A stretch of DNA of 25,618 bases from positions 1-25,618 of the forward strand of contig CAZEZY010000016.1 of assembly GCA_964516635.1 (NCBI GenBank). The letters run 5' to 3'. Shown here in pieces: positions 14,524 to 21,508 of this stretch. Below the pieces are notes generated by a model. That model saw only the letters and a program-made list of their open reading frames with translations. It ran no database searches and had not been told where the DNA came from. Within the stretch, counting starts at the first letter, position 1, and every line of letters begins with the position of its first letter. Source of the stretch: CAZEZY01 sp964516635. GTDB taxonomy: Bacteria > Pseudomonadota > Gammaproteobacteria > Burkholderiales > Burkholderiaceae_C. Position numbers and translations under genes: made by a program.

Positions 14524-14565
14524 CCTCTGATTTTACGGGCCTGCCATGTCCCTGGAGATTCTTTC

Positions 14566-15681
14566 ATGTCGCTGAACGCCCAACAAATCCGCTTTCTTGC
14601 CTGGGTGGCGCTGGCCGTGGCCGCCTGGTGGCTGCTGGATTTGCTGGCCCCGGTGCTGATGCCGTTCGTGGTGGCCGCCGTCATGGCCTATGCCCTCCAC
14701 CCGGTGGTTGAACGCATGCACGCCAGGCGTGTACCTCGCTGGCTGGGTGCCGCGCTGGCCATTGCACTGCTGATGGTGGTGCTCCTGGCGGTTGCCCTGA
14801 TGATCGTGCCTGTGGTCACCCGGCAGTGGCCCCTTCTTCGTGACCAGATTCCCCTCCTGTTCGAGAACCTGAATGCCTGGATGGCGCCCTGGGCCGCTCG
14901 TCTGGGTGTGGATGCCCAGATCGACGTGAATGTGGTGCGCGACATGCTGCGCCGGCTCGTGTCGGGTCACGAAGGCGAATGGATCGAACGCATGCTGGCG
15001 TCCTTGCGCATCGGTGGGAGTGCGGTGGTGGCTGTGCTGGGCAATCTGGTTCTCATGCCGATCGTGGCCTACTACCTCCTGCTCGACTGGTCAGGTCTGG
15101 TCGAACGAACGAAGGCGCTGGTGCCGCCCAGATGGCAGATGGCGACTCAGCATTTTCTGGATGAAACCGATCAGGTGCTGGGGCAGTACCTGAGGGGGCA
15201 GATGCTGGTGATGGCGATTCTTGCGGTCTTCTATGCCGTGTCGCTGGCCCTGGTCGGGCTGGATCTGGCGCTGCCCATCGGCGTCTTTACGGGTCTGGCG
15301 GTTTTCGTGCCTTACCTCGGTTTCGGGCTGGGACTGGTGCTGGGGCTGCTGGCGGCCTTGCTGCAGTTTCAGTCGCTGACCGGGGTGCTGCTGGTGGGTC
15401 TGGTTTACCTGGTGGGTCAGTTGGTCGAGAGCCTCTATCTCACCCCACGCCTGCTGGGCGAGCGCATCGGACTCCATCCCATTGTGGTCATCTTTGCGCT
15501 GATGGCTTTCGGGCATGTGTTCGGTTTCGTCGGTGTCCTGATCGCCTTGCCGGCCAGTGCCGTGCTGCTGGTGGCTGTGCGCCGGATGCAGGCGGTCTAT
15601 GTGGGCAGTTCGTTGTACACGCATGGCACGGTGGTGACGCCCGCATCGGTCACTCCTCCGGCAGACCGGGAGGGGTCCTGA
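14566..15681 (+). CDS. AI-2E family transporter (PerM/TqsA-like)
   Basis: The product has 371 residues with about eight membrane helices. There are two or three N-terminal helices, a soluble region around residues 75-145 (RQWPLLRDQIPLLFENLNAW), then a C-terminal set with PIVAYYLLLDW (163-173), FVPYLGFGLG and LVGQLVESLYLTPRLLGERIGLHP. These last segments mark the family (PF01594). Members include TqsA, which exports autoinducer-2, and Na+/H+ antiporters; the substrate here is unknown. A ribosome binding site (CTGGAG) lies upstream of ATG 14566. It is the first gene of a tight operon, its stop sharing one base with the hda start. In related bacteria a perM-like gene also precedes hda. Confidence 0.93.
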   Translation: MSLNAQQIRFLAWVALAVAAWWLLDLLAPVLMPFVVAAVMAYALHPVVERMHARRVPRWLGAALAIALLMVVLLAVALMIVPVVTRQWPLLRDQIPLLFENLNAWMAPWAARLGVDAQIDVNVVRDMLRRLVSGHEGEWIERMLASLRIGGSAVVAVLGNLVLMPIVAYYLLLDWSGLVERTKALVPPRWQMATQHFLDETDQVLGQYLRGQMLVMAILAVFYAVSLALVGLDLALPIGVFTGLAVFVPYLGFGLGLVLGLLAALLQFQSLTGVLLVGLVYLVGQLVESLYLTPRLLGERIGLHPIVVIFALMAFGHVFGFVGVLIALPASAVLLVAVRRMQAVYVGSSLYTHGTVVTPASVTPPADREGS

Positions 15682-16367
15682 TGGAGCAAATGGTGCTCGA
15701 CATGGGGCTGGCTCCTCGCCCTTCGCTCGACAACTTTCTGGCCGATGAGCCCAACGAAGCCCTCGCGCATCTGCGTTTGTGGGTGAACAGCCCCCTGCGT
15801 TCCCCTGTCCCGACGCTCCTGTGGGGGGAGGGCGGGGTCGGCAAGACGCACCTGCTGCAGGCGGTTCGACAGGCGCTCGAGTCCCAGGGGGCGCGGGTGG
15901 GCTGGCTCGATGCCGATGTGCTGGCTCCGCCGCCCTTCGCCGACGACTGGGTGGCGGTCATCATGGACGATTGCCATCTGTACCACTCAACCCAGCAGGC
16001 CGCTGCCTTCAACTGGTTTGTGAACGCCCAGACGCCGGTGTCGGGATCGCCCCGCTGGGTGCTTGCTGCATCCGACCGGCCGCCGGCTGACCTGCCTCTG
16101 CGTGACGACCTCCGTACCAGACTGGGCTGGGGACATGTGTTCCAATTGCAGGCGCTGTCTGAATCCGACCGCCAGCGGGTCCTGCGACGGGCAGCCGACG
16201 AGCGGGGCGTGTTTCTGGGCGATGACGTCATGGATTTCATGCTGAGTCGCTTTTCCCGCGACCTGGGTAGCCTCATGGTTCTGCTGGAGCGGCTCGACGG
16301 TTATGCCCTGCGTACCCAGCGCGCGATCACCATTCCCCTCGTCAAGTCCATGCTGGAAGGCAGTTGA
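15681..16367 (+). CDS. hda: DnaA regulatory inactivator Hda
   Basis: Hda (228 residues) binds the DNA-loaded beta clamp and stimulates hydrolysis of DnaA-bound ATP, which prevents re-initiation of replication. The N-terminal MEQMVLDMGL contains the clamp-binding short motif. The AAA+ domain follows, with Walker A GEGGVGKT (49-56), Walker B VAVIMDD (91-97), an arginine-rich stretch DDLRTRLGWG and a sensor 2 region near FSRDLGSLMVLLERLD. It lacks the DNA-binding domain IV of DnaA, as expected for Hda. TGATG joins it to the transporter gene and its stop abuts the next start, so it is in the middle of the operon. Confidence 0.95.
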   Translation: MEQMVLDMGLAPRPSLDNFLADEPNEALAHLRLWVNSPLRSPVPTLLWGEGGVGKTHLLQAVRQALESQGARVGWLDADVLAPPPFADDWVAVIMDDCHLYHSTQQAAAFNWFVNAQTPVSGSPRWVLAASDRPPADLPLRDDLRTRLGWGHVFQLQALSESDRQRVLRRAADERGVFLGDDVMDFMLSRFSRDLGSLMVLLERLDGYALRTQRAITIPLVKSMLEGS

Positions 16368-17045
16368 ATGAAGAAACTTGCGCTTTTTGATCTGGACCAT
16401 ACCCTGCTACCGCTGGACTCCGACTTCAGCTGGGGCGAATTCACCACTCGCATCGGCTGGACCGACCCCGAGGTGTTTGCCCGGCGCAACGAGGAATTTT
16501 TTTCCCAGTACCAGGCCGGTGAACTGGATGTGCATGAATACACCCGTTTTGCCACCGAGGCCTTTCGTCAGCGAGGCCCGGCGGCAGCGGCCGAGGCCCA
16601 TCAGCGATTCATGCAGGAGGTGATCGAACCTTGTCTCCTGCCTGCTGCCCGAGCGCTGATCGAGGGACATCGGCAGGCGGGTGATGAGATCATCATCATC
16701 ACCGCCACCAACGAATTCGTGACCCGTCCGATTGCGCAGGCACTGGGGGTCGAACAACTCATTGCGGTGGAACTGGAACGCGATGCCCGGGGCTGGTTCA
16801 CGGGTGAAATTGCCGGAACGCCCTCTTTCAGGGAGGGCAAGGTCACGCGATTCAGCCAGTGGCTGGCCGGTCATGGGCTGGACTGGTCCGATGTGCACAC
16901 CACCTTCTACTCCGATTCCTCCAACGACCTGCCCTTGCTCGAAAGGGCCACCATACCGGTGGCCACCAATCCGGGCGACGGCCTGCGTGCCATCGCTCGT
17001 GAGCGTGGCTGGCGCGTCCTGGACCTGTTTGCTGAACCTGCATGA
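16368..17045 (+). CDS. HAD-superfamily phosphatase (HAD-IB, SerB-like)
   Basis: The 225-residue protein has all four HAD motifs: nucleophile D-L-D at 8-10 (FDLDHTLLP), T112 or T114 in ITATNEF, Lys158 in REGK, and DSSNDLPL at 183-190. A helical cap lies between motifs I and II (about 17-90). HAD-IB members include phosphoserine phosphatase, histidinol-phosphatase and CicA-like enzymes; no feature here selects one. A homologue of this kind is found between hda and pcnB in many betaproteobacteria. The ATG follows the hda stop with no gap, and its own stop overlaps pcnB by four bases. Confidence 0.92.
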   Translation: MKKLALFDLDHTLLPLDSDFSWGEFTTRIGWTDPEVFARRNEEFFSQYQAGELDVHEYTRFATEAFRQRGPAAAAEAHQRFMQEVIEPCLLPAARALIEGHRQAGDEIIIITATNEFVTRPIAQALGVEQLIAVELERDARGWFTGEIAGTPSFREGKVTRFSQWLAGHGLDWSDVHTTFYSDSSNDLPLLERATIPVATNPGDGLRAIARERGWRVLDLFAEPA

Positions 17046-18655
17046 TCAAGACCTTCATTGACAAACTGCTGGGCAAGTCGCCCAAGGCCAAAGGGCCGAA
17101 TTTCGGCAAGCGCGAAGACGTGCCAGCGACCGTTCACGGCATCGACCCGTCGCTGGTCGATGGCCGTGCACTGGACGTGGTTCATGCCCTCAAGCGGGCA
17201 GGCCACGAGGCCTACATCGTGGGTGGCGCGGTACGCGACCTGCTGCTGGGTCTGCGTCCCAAAGACTTCGATGTGGCCACCAACGCCACGCCGGAGCAGG
17301 TGAAGGCCCTCTTTCGCCGTGCCTTCATCATCGGTCGACGTTTCCGCATCGTTCATGTGATTTTTGGCCGGGGGCGTGAGCACGAAGTCATCGAAGTCTC
17401 CACCTTTCGTGCCTACATGGACAACGCCGCGGCCGAACAGGTGGAGGGCAACGAGCGAACGTCCAGAGGCGAACTGGCGGGCATGAAACACGCGGTGGAC
17501 GCCAGTGGCCGTGTGCTCCGCGACAACGTCTGGGGGCCGATCGAGCAGGACGCCGTGCGCCGCGATTTCACGATCAACGCCATGTACTACGACCCGGAAA
17601 CCGAAACCGTGGTCGATTTTCACCATGGCATTCGCGATGCGAAGAAGCGCCTGTTGCGGATGATCGGTGACCCGGCCACCCGCTATCGGGAAGACCCGGT
17701 GCGCATCATCCGGGCGGTTCGTTTCGGTGCCAAACTCAGTGGGCTGGGCTTCCAGTTCGACGCCAAGACCAGGGCTCCACTGGCCGCCTCGTTGCCCCTG
17801 CTGGCCGATGTGCCGCAAAGCCGCCTGTTCGACGAGATGCTCAAGCTGCTGCAGACGGGTCACGCGCGGGCCAGTATCGAGCAGCTTCAGGTCACCGGGC
17901 TGGCCAAGGGCATCTATCCGCTGCTGGATCTGGTGGTCCAGCGTGCGGAGGAGCCCTTTGTCAAGGCGGCGCTGCAGGACACCGACCGCCGCGTGGCCGA
18001 GGGCAAACCGGTGGCGCCCAGCTTCCTGCTGGCCTGTGTGCTGTGGAGCGACGTGCGCGACGGCTGGCAGAAGCGTCAGAGTGCCCGGGTACCCCCGTTC
18101 CCCGCCTTGCAGGAAGCGGTGGACGAGGTCTTCGAAGCCCGAGTGGGCGATGTGTCTGGCCGTGGCAAGCTGGGTGCCGACATGCGCGAGATCTGGATGA
18201 TGCAGCCGCGCTTCGACCGTCGCACCGGCCAGAGCCCATTCTCGCTGGCCGAGCAGCCGCGTTTCCGTGCCGGTTTCGACTTTTTGCGGCTGCGCGCGCA
18301 GGTGGGTGAAGTGGAAGAGGAATTGTCCCACTGGTGGGAAACCTTCAGCACCGCGAGCGAGCCAGTCCAGCGCGACATGGTGGAAGCCGTGCGGCTGGAA
18401 CAGCAACGCAGCCGTACTGGCAGCAAGGTCGGGGGCCGCGCTGCCAGACCGGCAGGGCATCAGACCAAGGCATCGGCAGAGCCGATGGACCCGCGCTGGC
18501 GCACGGAGGAAGGCGAGGCGCTGCCCGACGCGCTGGAAGCCGGCATGAGCGATGGGGCAGATGACGCCATGGCTCCCGCGAAAAAGCGCCGCCGTCGTCG
18601 CCGCAAGCCGGCCGGTGGCAGTCGGGGCGAGGGCGAGGCCTCTGGTGCCGAATGA
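17042..18655 (+). CDS. pcnB: Poly(A) polymerase I
   Basis: PcnB (537 residues) adds 3' poly(A) tails that mark RNA for decay. The class II nucleotidyltransferase core has GGAVRDLLLG (61-70) and the metal-binding D-F-D at 75-77, then VIEVSTFR (117-123), the RRDFTINAMYY segment and DPATRYREDPVRIIRAVRF, which recognises ATP. PcnB is distinguished from the CCA-adding enzyme by its long C-terminal region. That tail ends in an acidic patch followed by KKRRRRRRK near residue 520, probably an RNA-binding extension. ATGA joins it to the HAD gene and the same overlap joins folK. Confidence 0.95.
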   Translation: MIKTFIDKLLGKSPKAKGPNFGKREDVPATVHGIDPSLVDGRALDVVHALKRAGHEAYIVGGAVRDLLLGLRPKDFDVATNATPEQVKALFRRAFIIGRRFRIVHVIFGRGREHEVIEVSTFRAYMDNAAAEQVEGNERTSRGELAGMKHAVDASGRVLRDNVWGPIEQDAVRRDFTINAMYYDPETETVVDFHHGIRDAKKRLLRMIGDPATRYREDPVRIIRAVRFGAKLSGLGFQFDAKTRAPLAASLPLLADVPQSRLFDEMLKLLQTGHARASIEQLQVTGLAKGIYPLLDLVVQRAEEPFVKAALQDTDRRVAEGKPVAPSFLLACVLWSDVRDGWQKRQSARVPPFPALQEAVDEVFEARVGDVSGRGKLGADMREIWMMQPRFDRRTGQSPFSLAEQPRFRAGFDFLRLRAQVGEVEEELSHWWETFSTASEPVQRDMVEAVRLEQQRSRTGSKVGGRAARPAGHQTKASAEPMDPRWRTEEGEALPDALEAGMSDGADDAMAPAKKRRRRRRKPAGGSRGEGEASGAE

Positions 18656-19137
18656 GCGGGCGGGCACCAGTCAAGGCATTCATCGGGCTGGGAGCCAATC
18701 TGGGTGACCCTGCCGCCGCACTGAAACAGGCCCTGACGCAGCTGTCTGGTGCCCCTGGGGTGCACGGTGTGCGGACTTCTGCGTTCTACCGCAGCGCACC
18801 GGTCGATGCGGGCGGCCCGTGGTACTGCAATGCCGTTGCCGAAGTGCTCACCACGCTCACGGCGCCTGCTCTCCTGATGCTTCTGCAGTCGCTGGAGCAG
18901 GCAGCGGGTCGCGAGCGGCCATACCGGAACGCACCCCGCACGCTCGATCTGGATCTGCTGCTGTATGGCGATGCTCGCATCGACTCACCCCCACTCACGG
19001 TGCCGCACCCCCGAATGACAGATCGGGCCTTTGTGCTGTTGCCTCTGCAGGAGCTCGCTCCCTCGAAGGTCCGTGACGCTGCACTGGCCGCCGTGGCCAA
19101 TCAGTCGATCGAGCGTCTGGATCGGGCAATCGGATGA
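18652..19137 (+). CDS. folK: 2-amino-4-hydroxy-6-hydroxymethyldihydropteridine pyrophosphokinase
   Basis: FolK (161 residues) transfers pyrophosphate from ATP to the pterin precursor in folate synthesis. The N-terminal FIGLGANLGDP is the usual start, FYRSAPVDAGGPWYCNAV contributes to pterin binding, and the signature RPYRNAPRTLDLDLLLYGD (90-108) carries the two Mg-binding aspartates. PHPRMTDRAFVLLPL is also conserved. Length is typical. It is the last gene of the five-gene operon, overlapping pcnB by ATGA and ending 10 bases from the convergent pdxH. Confidence 0.96.
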   Translation: MSGRAPVKAFIGLGANLGDPAAALKQALTQLSGAPGVHGVRTSAFYRSAPVDAGGPWYCNAVAEVLTTLTAPALLMLLQSLEQAAGRERPYRNAPRTLDLDLLLYGDARIDSPPLTVPHPRMTDRAFVLLPLQELAPSKVRDAALAAVANQSIERLDRAIG

Positions 19138-19147
19138 CCGGCGCTGT

Positions 19148-19780
19148 TCAGGGCGCCAGCCGTTCCCTCGTCCATGTTCCCTGCTCTATCCGGTATACCA
19201 GCCGGTCGTGCAGACGGCTTTTGCGGCCCTGCCAGAATTCCCAACGGTCTGGAGTCAGGCGGTAGCCGCCCCAGTGGGGTGGACGGGGCGGGTTGAGCAG
19301 GAACTGTGCGCCGTACTTCGCTGCATTCGCCACCAGCACACCACGGCCTGAAATGACCTGGCTTTGCGGGCTGGCCCAGGCGCCAATGCGGCTGTCGAGC
19401 GGGCGGCTCTGGAAGTAGGCATCGCTGTCCGCCTCGCTCACCTTCTCCACCCGACCTTCGATGCGCACCACCCGTTCCAGTTCGACCCAGTGGAACTGAA
19501 GTGCCGCCCACGGGTTGCCTGCCAGTTCCTGCCCCTTGCGACTGTTGTAATTCGTGTACCAGACGATGCCTCGGGTGTCGTAACCCTTGATCAGCACCAC
19601 CCGTGTGCTCGGGCGGAGGTCGCTGCCCACGGTGGCCACCGTCATGGCATTGGGCTCGGGAAGCTCGCTTTTCAGGGCTTCACTGAACCATTGCTCGAAC
19701 TGTTTCAGCGGATCGGCATGGGAGGCGTCTTCGCTCAGTTCGGCCTTTTCGTAACTTTTGCGGAGGTCGGCGATATTCAT
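19148..19780 (-). CDS. pdxH: Pyridoxamine 5'-phosphate oxidase
   Basis: PdxH (210 residues) uses FMN and oxygen to make pyridoxal phosphate from the pyridoxine or pyridoxamine phosphate. Family segments are NIADLRKSYEKAEL at the N-terminus, PNAMTVATV, PSTRVVLIKGYDTRGIVWYTNYNSRKG for FMN binding, QSRPLDSRIGAWAS-PQS, and the C-terminal signature PDRWEFWQGRKSRLHDR. Length is normal. ATG 19780 fits the conserved N-terminus; a TTG two codons earlier is less likely. The start overlaps the chaC stop (ATGA), so translation is coupled. It is convergent with folK. Confidence 0.97.
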   Translation of the reverse strand: MNIADLRKSYEKAELSEDASHADPLKQFEQWFSEALKSELPEPNAMTVATVGSDLRPSTRVVLIKGYDTRGIVWYTNYNSRKGQELAGNPWAALQFHWVELERVVRIEGRVEKVSEADSDAYFQSRPLDSRIGAWASPQSQVISGRGVLVANAAKYGAQFLLNPPRPPHWGGYRLTPDRWEFWQGRKSRLHDRLVYRIEQGTWTRERLAP

Positions 19781-20445
19781 TCGCAAAGTATGGCACGGTG
19801 CGCCGGTTGCGCGGCGTCTCGGGTTGGTCGGTGATGGGGGGCGTGGTGCAGCAACCGTTCTAGCGCTCTGTCGTGTATGCCCAGGGCCTGGAGCTGTTCC
19901 ATGGTCTGTCGGGCGTAATCCAGGGTGGTGCCGTATCGTCCACGGGCGTGGTGGAAGATGTGTTGCAACTCGTGGGGCTGCAATTCACCCGTGAAACTGG
20001 GGCTGCGTTTCGACAGGGTGAAAGCCAGACCTTTGACGGGCCCGGTGGCGGTATGGCAGCGGAGCCATTTCGGGTCGTACACCGGATTGGGCATTTCCCG
20101 GTCCCAGAGCCGAGGCAGCATGTCGGGCACTTCCGGGGCAGGTACGCGCAACAGCATGCCCTGACAGCTTCCGCCGGGTAGCAGGGCAAACACCAGGCCG
20201 GGCCTTTCCGGTGTCCCCCGGTTGATGCGACTCCACATTTTCAGGGCGCGGTGGTAACCATGCACCTTCGCCAGGCGCCGTTCAGCCACGGGAAATTCGG
20301 TTTTCCAGATCAGCGACCCGTAAGCAAACAGCCAGAGGTCCGGGACACCCATGGATTGCCATTGCATCAGGGTATGGCGCAGCATCGACTGGGAGCAACG
20401 CCCAGTGTCCGGAACGAGGGGAGGGGGGTGCACGGTATCCAACAT
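19777..20445 (-). CDS. chaC: Glutathione-specific gamma-glutamylcyclotransferase, ChaC family
   Basis: From ATG 20445 the product has 222 residues. The family signature YGSL is at 42-45 (LWLFAYGSLIWKTEF), and the catalytic glutamate is Glu117 in RLWDREM. Other conserved parts are KVHGYHRALKMWSRINRGTPERPGLVFALLPGG and the C-terminal H-x-R-G-R-Y-G. ChaC enzymes cleave glutathione to 5-oxoproline and Cys-Gly. The upstream AGGGTGA is a suitable ribosome binding site for 20445; longer readings to 20511 overlap yceD. It is translationally coupled to pdxH and divergent from yceD with a 33-base gap. Why glutathione turnover and vitamin B6 should be linked is not clear. Confidence 0.92.
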   Translation of the reverse strand: MLDTVHPPPLVPDTGRCSQSMLRHTLMQWQSMGVPDLWLFAYGSLIWKTEFPVAERRLAKVHGYHRALKMWSRINRGTPERPGLVFALLPGGSCQGMLLRVPAPEVPDMLPRLWDREMPNPVYDPKWLRCHTATGPVKGLAFTLSKRSPSFTGELQPHELQHIFHHARGRYGTTLDYARQTMEQLQALGIHDRALERLLHHAPHHRPTRDAAQPAHRAILCE

Positions 20446-20478
20446 TAGAATCACCCTAGCATTATTCATACCCATTCC

Positions 20479-21063
20479 ATGTCCACAAGTTCCCCAGCTT
20501 TGCCTGTCCATGCCCTGGATCTGAGGCAGATCGCCCGTGCCGGTGAGACTCTGAAAGGCGAGGTGTCGCTCGACAGTCTGTCCCGCTGGCAGGAAGGGGC
20601 GCCCGAATGGCGCGAGCCTCAGGGGGCTCGACCGCTGGTCTTGTCATGGGAGGCCCATGTCGATATTCGCCAGCCGGCCGGTGGCAAAGAACAGGTCTGG
20701 CTGCATTTGTGCTTTGACGGGCATGTGCCCCAGATTTGCCAGCGATGTCTGACGGTGTATCTGGAGCCGATAGCGGTCGATCGCTGGTTCCGGTTTGTCC
20801 CTGACGAGGCCACCGCCGAGGCCCAGGATGATGAATCGGAAGAGGACCTGCTCGTCTGGACGCCCCGATTCAATTTGCTGGAGTTGATCGAAGACGAGTT
20901 GTTACTGGCCTTGCCGATCGTTCCCATGCATGAAGCATGTCCGGAATCGCTGCCCAACGAGGTGGAAGATGACGGTTTCCATCCGGAGAAGCCGCACGCT
21001 TTTGCCGCGCTTTCCGCCCTCAAGCCTGGTCTGGCTGATGTCGGGACGAAAGGAAAGACATGA
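20479..21063 (+). CDS. yceD: YceD/DUF177 family protein, 23S rRNA accumulation factor
   Basis: The protein has 194 residues and the DUF177 pattern: an N-terminal beta-rich part, a HLCFDGHVPQICQRCLTVYLEP stretch with the conserved C-x-x-C, an acidic segment (AEAQDDESEEDLLVW), and LLELIEDELLLALPIVPMH. YceD affects 23S rRNA processing or accumulation and is nearly always found before rpmF. This holds here, though it is separated from rpmF by a promoter of its own. No ribosome binding site is obvious before ATG 20479. The divergent chaC start is 33 bases away; TAGAAT at 20446-20451 is a possible -10 box. Confidence 0.93.
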   Translation: MSTSSPALPVHALDLRQIARAGETLKGEVSLDSLSRWQEGAPEWREPQGARPLVLSWEAHVDIRQPAGGKEQVWLHLCFDGHVPQICQRCLTVYLEPIAVDRWFRFVPDEATAEAQDDESEEDLLVWTPRFNLLELIEDELLLALPIVPMHEACPESLPNEVEDDGFHPEKPHAFAALSALKPGLADVGTKGKT

Positions 21064-21068
21064 GGGAC

Positions 21069-21098
21069 TTGATGTCAAGCGCGGCGACTGGTTATAAT
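21069..21098 (+). promoter_or_regulatory. Sigma70 promoter of rpmF
   Basis: TTGATG (21069-21074), 18 bases and a perfect TATAAT (21093-21098) lie just after the yceD stop codon. The predicted start is near 21105, giving a leader of about 94 bases. This is the best consensus promoter in the core part of the window, as expected for a ribosomal protein gene. Transcription from yceD probably also reads into rpmF. Confidence 0.8.
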
Positions 21099-21162
21099 GC
21101 AGGGTTTCGCGCTGGCCAAAAGAACCTTGTTTCGGCTGGTGCAGTTGACTGTTCTCCGTTGG

Positions 21163-21182
21163 GCCGCAAGGCCTTAGCCTTT
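21163..21182 (+). promoter_or_regulatory. Small GNRA hairpin in the rpmF leader
   Basis: GGGCC-GCAA-GGCCT forms a five-pair stem (one G-U) closed by a GCAA tetraloop, followed by TTAGCCTTTT. It lies about 20 bases before the rpmF start and its ribosome binding site (CAGGAG). The stem is short, so it is more likely an RNA-binding or stability element than a terminator. Confidence 0.35.
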
Positions 21183-21198
21183 TACACAGGAGCCGATC

Positions 21199-21381
21199 AT
21201 GGCTGTCCAGCAAAACAAAAAGTCCCCATCCAAGCGCGGCATGCACCGTTCGCACAATGCGCTGTCGGTGCCTGGCATCGCGGTGGAGCCCTCGACGGGC
21301 GAGGTGCATCTGCGTCATCACGTGAGCCCCAACGGTTTCTACCGTGGTCGCCAGGTGCTGAAGAACAAGTCCGAGGCCTGA
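21199..21381 (+). CDS. rpmF: 50S ribosomal protein L32
   Basis: L32 is 60 residues, beginning MAVQQNKKSPSKRGMHRSHN, the universal start of the bacterial protein. It continues with a V-x-x-x-T-G-E-x-H-L-R-H-H segment. The zinc-binding cysteines found in some L32 proteins are absent, as is common in proteobacteria. A GGAG site precedes the ATG by eight bases. It lies between yceD and plsX in the conserved order, and is transcribed from its own TATAAT promoter. Tandem hairpins, the second a strong terminator, follow its stop codon. Confidence 0.98.
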   Translation: MAVQQNKKSPSKRGMHRSHNALSVPGIAVEPSTGEVHLRHHVSPNGFYRGRQVLKNKSEA

Positions 21382-21396
21382 GTCAAATCGCCTGCT

Positions 21397-21413
21397 CACG
21401 CCCTGTGGGCGTG
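21397..21413 (+). repeat. Hairpin directly after rpmF
   Basis: CACGCCC (21397-21403) pairs perfectly with GGGCGTG (21407-21413) around the loop TGT. It begins 16 bases after the rpmF stop codon and lies 10 bases before the terminator hairpin. It has no T-run, so it may protect the rpmF mRNA 3' end from exonucleases. Confidence 0.5.
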
Positions 21414-21423
21414 GCTGGCCATG

Positions 21424-21452
21424 AAGGCCCGCATGCCTCATGCGGGCCTTTT
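21424..21452 (+). terminator. Rho-independent terminator between rpmF and plsX
   Basis: AAGGCCCGCATG (21424-21435) pairs perfectly over 12 bases with CATGCGGGCCTT (21439-21450) around the loop CCT, and TTTT follows at 21449-21452. The stem is strong but the T-run is short, so some read-through to plsX is likely. This would lower lipid gene expression relative to L32. Confidence 0.8.
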
Positions 21453-21508
21453 GTGTCTGGAGCACCGGTCTCTTCTGGTGTGTTGTCCTATCGTCTGAAA
21501 GGCTGTCC

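Noticed and set aside
16907..18667. 586-codon frame antisense to pcnB
   Set aside because: pcnB on the other strand has all its motifs; this frame has none.
19140..19157. GGCGC/GCGCC hairpin between folK and pdxH
   Set aside because: Only five pairs with an eight-base loop and no T-run on either strand; too weak to call a terminator.
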